Assembly: GCA_946549475.1 (NCBI GenBank)
Contig: CAMNQO010000125.1
Span: 1 to 5,159 of the forward strand
DNA: 5,159 nucleotides
Direction: 5' to 3'
From: an uncultured Bacteroidales bacterium
GTDB lineage: Bacteria > Bacteroidota > Bacteroidia > Bacteroidales > UBA932
Below, one piece after another: positions 1 to 5,159 of this stretch. The notes below the pieces were generated by a model. It saw only the letters and a list, made by a program, of their open reading frames with translations, ran no database searches and was not told the DNA's origin. The position numbers and the translations under genes were made by a program. Positions within the stretch are counted from its first letter, which is position 1, and the number at the start of each line of letters is the position of its first letter.

Positions 1-1089
1 CGCGTCTTCGGGAATATAAAAGAGCGCCTTGTTCGTCGTCAGGCCGCCGATGGTATAGCCGCCGCCGTCAAAGACGCCTTTGAAGTTGTAGTTTTCATTG
101 CCGATGGTCGTATAGCCGGCATTGGTCGTCTCGTCATAAGTCAGGTCGGCCGTGACTTTCACCATCACATCCTCGTCATACTCTCCGGCATTGAACGCCG
201 TGGCAAAGGCGTTGAGTTGGGCCGGGGTGTCGATGACGATGACCGTGGCCGTCGGCTCGAACACCAGCGCCGTGGCCTTGGACAGGATCCGTCCTTTCTC
301 AAAAGTGACCGGAGCGTTGTTGACGGAAGTCATCGTATGACCGCTCTCGTCCATGATGGTCAGAGTAAATCCGGCGGAATAGGTACGCGCCGGCACGACG
401 ATATACACCTCCGTCTCCTGCGTAGCGGACAAAGCATTGTCCATCGTCACGGCAACGGCCTTGTCCGCAGGGTCGGTGGCCGTAGCCGCGATGATGACGG
501 GCATGGTATAATCCAGACCGAAATCACCGGAGACCTTTTCATCGGCGTTGCCACGGAACTCCACGCGGGTGATCTTGTCCGCATCGCCGCCCTCCTTGGC
601 CAGCAACTTGATTTTCAAGACCCCGCACAGGTTGCTCAACTGCAGGGCGCCGGCCGCCGTCAGATAAGCCGCAGCAGGAGCGGTCCCGGCAGCAAAAGTA
701 CCCTCGGCCCACGCCTGGGTGGCCGGCAGGGTGATTTTGCCGGACTCGGCATAGAAAGAAGCCGGATAAAGCGCCTTGTAGGGGTAGGACAGCAAGGCAT
801 TGAAGCGGAACTGCGCGGAAGCCTGCTGCGGCACGACGTCGGCCAGGGCTTCGGACACGCTGCCGTTGATGCACAACTGGTCTCCTTCGGACCAATAGAC
901 CGGACGGTTCCCCTCAGAAAGTTCCCCCAGGGTCGTTCTGACCGGATCCGGGATAACAGCCGGCTCCGAGGAGAAGGTCGCTTCGACAAGCGTGAACCCG
1001 GTCATGCCGGCATCCGGGCCGGCAACTTCCTGCTTCGCACAGGCGAAGAGGAGCGATATCAACAGAAAGAGGTAACTGATTCTTTTCAT
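1..1089 (-). CDS. Fimbrillin-like surface lipoprotein with GLUG/beta-helix type C-terminal region (3' partial)
   Basis: The reading frame starts at ATG 1089-1087 and stays open to the left edge, giving 363 residues with no stop, so the C-terminus is missing. Residues 1-17 are a lipoprotein signal peptide: a K-R start, a hydrophobic core (ISYLFLLISLL) and a lipobox LFAC with Cys17 as the lipidation site. Residues about 25-280 resemble the Bacteroidales fimbrillin/Mfa-like fold: a YWSEGDQL segment (65-72), YKALYPASFY (104-113), TQAWAEGTF (124-132), an LSNLCGVLKIKL strand (151-162) and a VYIVVPARTYSAGFTL strand pair (228-243). After a short linker, residues 284-350 (IDTPAQLNAFATAFNAGEY, then FKGVFDGGGYTIGGL at 336-350) match the opening of GLUG-motif/pectate-lyase-like beta-helix regions seen in surface proteins. 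It would be lipid-anchored in the outer membrane and probably surface-exposed, with an adhesive or binding role; no catalytic motif is visible. It follows the small gene by 18 bases, so it is probably co-transcribed. The family call is from remembered motifs; the signal peptide is seen directly. Confidence 0.85.
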   Translation of the reverse strand, partial: MKRISYLFLLISLLFACAKQEVAGPDAGMTGFTLVEATFSSEPAVIPDPVRTTLGELSEGNRPVYWSEGDQLCINGSVSEALADVVPQQASAQFRFNALLSYPYKALYPASFYAESGKITLPATQAWAEGTFAAGTAPAAAYLTAAGALQLSNLCGVLKIKLLAKEGGDADKITRVEFRGNADEKVSGDFGLDYTMPVIIAATATDPADKAVAVTMDNALSATQETEVYIVVPARTYSAGFTLTIMDESGHTMTSVNNAPVTFEKGRILSKATALVFEPTATVIVIDTPAQLNAFATAFNAGEYDEDVMVKVTADLTYDETTNAGYTTIGNENYNFKGVFDGGGYTIGGLTTNKALFYIPEDA

Positions 1090-1107
1090 ACGATAGCGTT
1101 TTAAGGG

Positions 1108-1257
1108 TTAATCCCAGTCAAATTCCGTCTCGGTGTATTGCTCGACCATCCCGGTCGGGGAAGCACAGAGCATACGGACCGTAAGGGATTTGACTTGAAG
1201 AGCCGGGCTTGCGTATCGCCCGTCCCCGGAAAGGGGCTGGAGGGTTTTGTGTTCCAT
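1108..1257 (-). CDS. Small 49-residue protein of unknown function, Bacteroidales orphan-peptide type
   Basis: ATG 1257-1255 opens a 49-codon frame ending at TAA 1110-1108. It fills almost all of the 180-base gap between the two lipoprotein genes, leaving 12 bases upstream and 18 downstream. The protein starts MEHKTLQPLSGDGRYASPAL, continues with a short hydrophobic/basic strand (QVKSLTVRMLCASPTG, 21-36) and ends in an acidic, aromatic tail (YTETEFDWD, 41-49). A Y-x-SP motif, then a V-rich strand, then a small-residue 'LCAS' segment, then an acidic/aromatic C-terminus is a layout I associate with short, poorly annotated Bacteroidales proteins found near surface-protein genes. That likeness is from memory and has not been searched. 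No signal peptide or membrane segment is present: the run before Cys31 contains K and R and is too short for a lipobox. Function is unknown. It might accompany or regulate the lipoproteins, but only its position suggests this. An internal ATG at 1173-1171 would remove more than half of the protein and is less likely. Confidence 0.72.
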   Translation of the reverse strand: MEHKTLQPLSGDGRYASPALQVKSLTVRMLCASPTGMVEQYTETEFDWD

Positions 1258-1269
1258 GGCTATGATGAT

Positions 1270-3138
1270 TTAGTCTTTTTTGCAACGGACGACCATGCCT
1301 GTGGCACGCTGGATGACGGAGCCGGAATAGCCGACGCTTCCTTTGCGGGCATACCACCGATACACGGTACGGTTGGACTTGCCTCCGGTGCTGCAAGGGT
1401 TGGTGCAGTGATAGAAGCCGCGTTCGCCGACACTCGTGTTGTCGGGATTCTCTTCCACGCCGCCCCACTGGTTTTTATTGATGCCGGCAGCACGGCTGGA
1501 CACATAAGGGAAGAACAGTTTTCCGTCCAGGACGGCCCCTTTCGTACCGGCCGCCTTGGTCAGCTTGCAGACATCCACCACTTCGGCGTAGGTCGGTACA
1601 TGGTAGCCCGGAGGGCAGGGATCGAACATCGTCTTGCCCACAGGCGCAGCCTGATTGTCATCCGAGGTGATGTTCTTGTTCCACCAGTCGTAATATTTGA
1701 CGTCGTCATCGAAGGTACACCAGTCGTTGATGTTGACGCCGCCGGTGCTGTAGCCGCCATAGAAGAACAGCGGATTCTTGATGGAATTGGCCAGCGAGCC
1801 GTCCGTCTGGGAAGCGTGGCTGACGAAAGGCGAATCCAGGACATTGTTGACGCCGAGCGCCTGCTGTATCGGATCCTTGCGGCCCCACTGGTAATAATAA
1901 CCGTTGAAGCCGGTGTCGTTGAACGCCACCTGATGGGCGCCGAGGTTCATGTTGAGCCAGGTCGAACCGTCGGAGAGGGTGACATCCGCGATGGCGGGAT
2001 TGGACCAGAGGTGCCAGGACCAGAGGGTCGTTCCGGACGCATCCGTCACGGATACGAGGGCCGTACCGACAGGCAGGGAGCCGTTGCGGGTGGTGAAGTA
2101 CACATAGCCGTCCAGATAAGAGAACGAGCCGTTGTAGAAAGTCTCTCCGTCGGTATAGTACACCTTGACGGCGGAAATGCCGGTGGTATTGGCACTCAGG
2201 CCGCAGGAGGTGGGCACGCCGTTGCCCTTGGTCGTCGCTTTGAACTTGTACGAGCCGGGCGCCTTGATCATATAACAGTTGCCCGTGCCGGAAGCGGACA
2301 GGTCCGTATAGTTGTCGGTGGCGGTGAAACTGATGGTCTGGTACTTGGAGCGGTCCACGGTGACGGCTCCGGCATTGTGGACATATTTCAGCCCGCTGCT
2401 GAGGGTCAGGGTCACGCTCAGGCCCGTATAACTGCCGGGAGCGACAACCACATACAACGGCGTCCCGAAGGTCGCGCCGGAGGGGATGTTGAGGGTCACG
2501 CTCTTGGAGCCGGAACAACTCACGGAAGGCGTGCCGCCCTGGCTGTAGTTGACAGCGATGGCACCGGCCAGGTTCTGATCGGCGGACACCACCGCCGACA
2601 GGATGGTCTGCCCGGCATAAAAGGTCGTGGAGGGCACGATGCGCAGCAACGAAGCAGCATTCTTGAAAGACAGCAGGCGGTCAGCACCGGCCTCCGCCAC
2701 CATCGGGAACACCTGGTCGGCAAAACCGCCGTCCTTCCAGGCCTGGATGACCGGAATCGTACTGTTATAGATCCCGGATTCGTAGGAAGCGCCGGACGCC
2801 GGATAGACGGCATAGAACGCTTCGCCCGTCAGGACCGTACCGGTGGTATAAAGCGAACTGCCCGTACCGCCGCCCTGCTTGATATACATCGTGGAGGTCT
2901 GTGAACCGTTGGAGACCAGGATCGGGTCGTCGGTCGTCCACAGGACCTTGCCGCCGTCGGAGAAATTGACGGATGTCTTCGTCTCGGGCTGCGCTCCGGG
3001 AAGCCAGGCACTGAATCCGGTATCGGTCTTTACCGGCTCATCGGAGACAACGGAACTTTCCACCGTCTCCTTGTTGCAGGAAAGCAGGCAGAGGGAAGCC
3101 GCGAGGGCCGCAAAAGGAAAAAAGCGCGTGTGTTTCAT
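1270..3138 (-). CDS. Fimbrillin-like lipoprotein with C-terminal FISUMP domain
   Basis: Complete 622-residue protein. The first ATG gives a clear lipoprotein signal peptide: K/R near the start, a hydrophobic stretch (FFPFAALAASLCL) and lipobox LLSC with Cys21, followed by NKETVE, a Lys/acidic patch that loosely fits the Bacteroidota surface-export signal. Residues about 40-275 are a fimbrillin/Mfa-like beta domain (KVLWTTDDPILVSNGS 64-79, FYAVYPASG 108-116, IPVIQAWKDGGF 128-139, LYVVVAPGSYTGLSVTL 228-244). Residues 282-380 form a middle Ig-like segment (GNCYMIKAPGSYKFKA 286-301; LVSVTDASGTTLWSWHLWSN 361-380). Residues about 387-622 look like a FISUMP domain (Fibrobacter succinogenes major paralogous domain): DGSTWLNMNLGA (390-401), YYYQWGRKDP (414-423), FDPCPPGYHVPTYAEV (505-520) and the terminal GMVVRCKKD. 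Cysteines 473, 508, 524, 578, 582 and 619 could form disulfides outside the cytoplasm. It is probably an outer-membrane surface lipoprotein with an adhesive or ligand-binding role; no enzyme motif is seen. It starts one base after the upstream stop, so translation is likely coupled. Confidence 0.92.
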   Translation of the reverse strand: MKHTRFFPFAALAASLCLLSCNKETVESSVVSDEPVKTDTGFSAWLPGAQPETKTSVNFSDGGKVLWTTDDPILVSNGSQTSTMYIKQGGGTGSSLYTTGTVLTGEAFYAVYPASGASYESGIYNSTIPVIQAWKDGGFADQVFPMVAEAGADRLLSFKNAASLLRIVPSTTFYAGQTILSAVVSADQNLAGAIAVNYSQGGTPSVSCSGSKSVTLNIPSGATFGTPLYVVVAPGSYTGLSVTLTLSSGLKYVHNAGAVTVDRSKYQTISFTATDNYTDLSASGTGNCYMIKAPGSYKFKATTKGNGVPTSCGLSANTTGISAVKVYYTDGETFYNGSFSYLDGYVYFTTRNGSLPVGTALVSVTDASGTTLWSWHLWSNPAIADVTLSDGSTWLNMNLGAHQVAFNDTGFNGYYYQWGRKDPIQQALGVNNVLDSPFVSHASQTDGSLANSIKNPLFFYGGYSTGGVNINDWCTFDDDVKYYDWWNKNITSDDNQAAPVGKTMFDPCPPGYHVPTYAEVVDVCKLTKAAGTKGAVLDGKLFFPYVSSRAAGINKNQWGGVEENPDNTSVGERGFYHCTNPCSTGGKSNRTVYRWYARKGSVGYSGSVIQRATGMVVRCKKD

Positions 3139-3160
3139 ATTACTTATTGTATCTTATGGC
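3136..3160 (-). promoter_or_regulatory. Stop-start junction TAATATG with no Shine-Dalgarno site
   Basis: The stop of the upstream gene (TAA, 3142-3140), one T (3139) and the ATG of the lipoprotein gene (3138-3136) read TAATATG. The bases before the start (AAGATACAATAAG within 3155-3143) are A-rich with no GGAGG-like motif. This fits the A-rich, Shine-Dalgarno-poor initiation usual in Bacteroidota, and the spacing suggests that the terminating ribosome helps start the next gene. The junction is also locally AT-rich compared with the flanking coding DNA. Confidence 0.55.
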
Positions 3161-5159
3161 TATGTAACAAATCGAATTGGTGTGCGTGTCGCTGGCCGAA
3201 TCGCTCATACGGGCCTCGGCATAGTCGATGCCGCTGCTGCAGATGTCGCTGGTCGGCCGTAGGCGGATATAGACATTCTCCTTGCCGAGCATGTCGGAAG
3301 GCAGGGCGAAATCTATCTGTTTGTAGCCGACGCTGGAGGAGTAGAGGGTGTTGGACCAGACGGACACGTCGGGGACGGTATATTCCCGGATCGTGCGCCA
3401 GTTGGCATCGTCCTGATTGTCGGTCGTCGCCCATTCGGCCACCCAGTAACGGGGCGTGAACATGGACTGGCTGGTATTGAGCGTCGCTATCTGCAAGGAC
3501 AGGCCGGAGGCATTGATGCCCGCCGTAGAGAACTTGAGCAGCCAGGCATAGGTCTTGCCGTTCTCATAATCCCACCAGTAGTCGGAGCCGAAGCCTTCAT
3601 AACACTCTCCGGGGATGTGGCCTTTGCCCCGGTTGCCGGAGGAGGTATAGTTGATGCTTCCGTACTCGTTTTCATCGTAGCGGCAGAAAAAGGAAGCCGC
3701 ATTCGGACCGCACCACTGGGGACGGGCGCCGGTATTGTCCACCAGGTCGGACATATCGGTGATCCAGCGCTCCTTGGAAGGGTCGAGGATGATACCCAGA
3801 CCGTTCTCGTTGCCAAGGTGGACGCCGAACATGTAATTTTTGTTGTTTCCGATCGGGCCCAGATAATCAAAGGCGCCGACGGGGAAGAAATGCTGGTTGA
3901 AGGCTTCTTCCGTATAGTCTTTGGCATCCGAGCCGGTATATTTTTTCTGGTAGGTGTGGGTAAACCAGCCGTTGGTGCCGTAACTCGGCAGGCAGACGCC
4001 CTGCGTCTTGTCCGGCCGCCAGTAACGGTACTCGGCAAGGAGGTTGGAGAAGCCGTCCTCAAAATCGTCCTGCATACCGCTCCAGATATCCTCCTTGGTC
4101 TGGTGACGGAGTTGGTAAGTGCCGATGCGGCCGAGGGTCGGGTCCTCCTCCATCTCCGCCGGGTCGGCGGCGTTGCGCCATTCAAAGCGCGGGAAACGCT
4201 CATGGACGATGACACCGGACATCGTACCGGAACCGTAAGGCAGCCGGGTACCGTCATTGCGGTACTGGCAGACCGTATTGGTCAGCAGATACATCCAGTC
4301 TCCGTTGACATCCCGGATCAGGCGGGGATATTTGGGGAAACGATGGGCGTTGGCCGCGATGGTGTAGCCCTCGTTGACCGGAACGAGGGAGCCCTTGCGG
4401 ACCGGAATTTCGACATTCTGGAGACGGACATAGGTAAAGATATCACTGTCCTTCAGGTCCTTCATCGCCCTGGCCTTGACCGGCACATCCGAGGCCTGGC
4501 CGCGGCTCTGCCCCACGATCATGCTGGAACGCACGCCGCTGATGGTCAGATATTCGGGGTCGGAATGCAGCACCGGCACCGTATTGTACAGCAGGACTTG
4601 CAGATGGTCGAACTGGCTGGTCACATTGTCATCGACGGTATTGGTCATCAGACAGATGCCCTGCGTCCCGTCGAAACTCTCCAGATAGATCGTCCGCTGG
4701 TCCCCGGTATAGTCGATGGAGGAGGTCGTAAGTTGCTCGTCCTCCCCGGCATTGCGCCCCGCATTGTTGCTGACCACAATGCCCTCGACGATGATATACT
4801 TGTCGATGGGCTTGCCGGACTGGACATATTCGTATTTGAGATCGCGCATCGAGACGGTCGTACCGATTTTCTCGCGGGCCGTACGCTGGATGACATTGAA
4901 CGCCAGTGTCACCGACTCGCCCCAGCCGTCCGTAAAACGGAAACGGACCACGGCCGTACGGGGATTGTTCTCATCCTCATTCTTCCGGGTGCTGATGGTC
5001 ATCGTGCGTCTGAGCGTCTGGGCGTCGGCCACGGAAATGCCCGTAATCCATTGCTCGGGCTCAGCCTCTTCACTGTCATAGGTGATGGTCTGGTCCAAAT
5101 CGCTGAAAGGGATGTTGGTGTTGATGACATAAGTGCTGTCGCCGCCCGCACCCCGGGCC
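3140..5159 (-). CDS. BACON / DUF5689-like exported surface protein (5' partial)
   Basis: The frame is open from the right edge to TAA 3142-3140, giving 672 visible residues. The first 20 codons (5158-5099) contain no ATG and no signal peptide, so the true start is outside; the TTG at 5098 is internal. Visible residues about 9-93 fit a BACON-like beta domain: INTNIPFSD, then EPEQWITGIS, a conserved-type N-x5-R segment (ENNPRTAVVRFRF) and the closing strand LAFNVIQRT. Residues about 97-325 look like DUF5689, a Bacteroidota domain of unknown function: VSMRDLKYEY, YIIVEGIVVSN (121-131), RTIYLES (155-161), GICLMTN (167-173), YLTISGVR (203-210), YVRLQNVEI (243-251) and TMSGVIVHERFPRFEW (312-327). 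From DDFEDGF (364-370) onward is an aromatic-rich segment that I cannot assign. The tail at about 530-672 (YAWLLKFSTAGINASGLSLQ, PRYWVAEWATTD, VYIRLRP) resembles the carbohydrate-binding or choice-of-anchor type jelly rolls of exported Bacteroidota proteins. It is likely surface or periplasmic; a role in binding glycans or proteins is inferred only. First visible gene of the apparent operon. Confidence 0.85.
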   Translation of the reverse strand, partial: ARGAGGDSTYVINTNIPFSDLDQTITYDSEEAEPEQWITGISVADAQTLRRTMTISTRKNEDENNPRTAVVRFRFTDGWGESVTLAFNVIQRTAREKIGTTVSMRDLKYEYVQSGKPIDKYIIVEGIVVSNNAGRNAGEDEQLTTSSIDYTGDQRTIYLESFDGTQGICLMTNTVDDNVTSQFDHLQVLLYNTVPVLHSDPEYLTISGVRSSMIVGQSRGQASDVPVKARAMKDLKDSDIFTYVRLQNVEIPVRKGSLVPVNEGYTIAANAHRFPKYPRLIRDVNGDWMYLLTNTVCQYRNDGTRLPYGSGTMSGVIVHERFPRFEWRNAADPAEMEEDPTLGRIGTYQLRHQTKEDIWSGMQDDFEDGFSNLLAEYRYWRPDKTQGVCLPSYGTNGWFTHTYQKKYTGSDAKDYTEEAFNQHFFPVGAFDYLGPIGNNKNYMFGVHLGNENGLGIILDPSKERWITDMSDLVDNTGARPQWCGPNAASFFCRYDENEYGSINYTSSGNRGKGHIPGECYEGFGSDYWWDYENGKTYAWLLKFSTAGINASGLSLQIATLNTSQSMFTPRYWVAEWATTDNQDDANWRTIREYTVPDVSVWSNTLYSSSVGYKQIDFALPSDMLGKENVYIRLRPTSDICSSGIDYAEARMSDSASDTHTNSICYIAIRYNK

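Larger units (their letters stand above)
1..5159 (-). other. Putative surface-protein operon, four genes, both ends outside the window
   Basis: All four genes run on the minus strand with gaps of 1, 12 and 18 bases: the BACON/DUF5689-like gene, the fimbrillin-FISUMP lipoprotein, the 49-codon gene and the fimbrillin-GLUG lipoprotein. None of the gaps is long enough for an independent Bacteroidota promoter, and none holds a hairpin followed by a T tract. Co-transcription is therefore the simplest reading. The promoter must lie beyond the right edge and the terminator beyond the left edge, unless an internal promoter sits inside a coding region. There is no non-coding stretch longer than 18 bases. 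Confidence 0.7.

Noticed and set aside
217..1104. Plus-strand frame of 295 codons opposite the GLUG lipoprotein gene.
   Set aside because: The product is an Arg/Gly/His-rich sequence with no domain or signal, and the minus strand carries a lipoprotein with a good lipobox and family motifs. It is a shadow frame.
1160..1185. Lipobox-like LCAS segment in the small protein.
   Set aside because: The residues before the Cys (KSLTVRM) include Lys and Arg, there is no hydrophobic core of normal length, and the Cys is at position 31 of 49. It is not a lipoprotein signal.
1143..1236. Two short inverted repeats (CGACC/GGTCG at 1143-1157 and CCCC/GGGG at 1224-1236) as possible terminators or attenuators.
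   Set aside because: The stems are 4-5 pairs, neither is followed by a T tract, and both lie inside the coding frame of the small gene. Such stems are expected by chance in GC-rich DNA.
1138..2904. Long plus-strand frame of 588 codons opposite the FISUMP lipoprotein gene.
   Set aside because: It lies antisense to a gene with a clear signal peptide and recognised domains. Its translation is low-complexity G/R/V/A/H/D with no domain, as expected for the complement of GC-rich codons, and it would also cover the small gene.
5096..5098. TTG as a possible start for the BACON/DUF5689-like gene.
   Set aside because: The frame is open for 20 more codons to the window edge, the upstream residues continue the BACON-like pattern, and nothing after the TTG resembles the signal peptide such a protein needs.
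1..5159. Signs of a defence system, CRISPR array, insertion sequence, tRNA or rRNA.
   Set aside because: No direct-repeat array, transposase, nuclease or ATPase motif, or structured RNA pattern was seen on either strand. The content is cell-surface protein genes.

Overview
The window is a GC-rich stretch, coding almost end to end on the minus strand, and it looks like a Bacteroidales (Bacteroidota) chromosome. The protein families point there: two fimbrillin-like lipoproteins, a FISUMP C-terminal domain, a BACON-like segment followed by what looks like a DUF5689 region, and start sites with A-rich leaders instead of Shine-Dalgarno motifs. The GC-rich third codon positions would suit Alistipes-like or uncultured gut Bacteroidales better than AT-rich Bacteroides, but I cannot fix the genus.

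Layout, read in the direction of transcription (right to left). (1) 5159-3140: the C-terminal 672 residues of a large exported protein whose start lies beyond the right edge; BACON-like module, DUF5689-like region, then an aromatic-rich beta-sandwich tail. (2) 3138-1270: a complete 622-residue lipoprotein with a fimbrillin-like N-terminal half and a FISUMP C-terminal domain. (3) 1257-1108: a 49-codon small gene, easy to miss, with the features of the short orphan proteins common in Bacteroidales. (4) 1089-1: a second lipoprotein with the same kind of fimbrillin-like N-terminal half, followed by the start of a GLUG/beta-helix type repeat region, cut by the left edge.

The gaps between the genes are 1, 12 and 18 bases, so all four are most likely one transcript; no promoter or terminator is visible inside the window. 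All three large proteins appear to be cell-envelope or surface proteins without recognisable catalytic motifs. The likely theme is a surface-exposed adhesin, pilus-tip or ligand-binding cluster. The two lipoproteins look like paralogues that share an N-terminal platform and carry different C-terminal display domains. I see no RNA genes, mobile elements, CRISPR or defence genes. The most interesting point is the small gene between the two lipoproteins.
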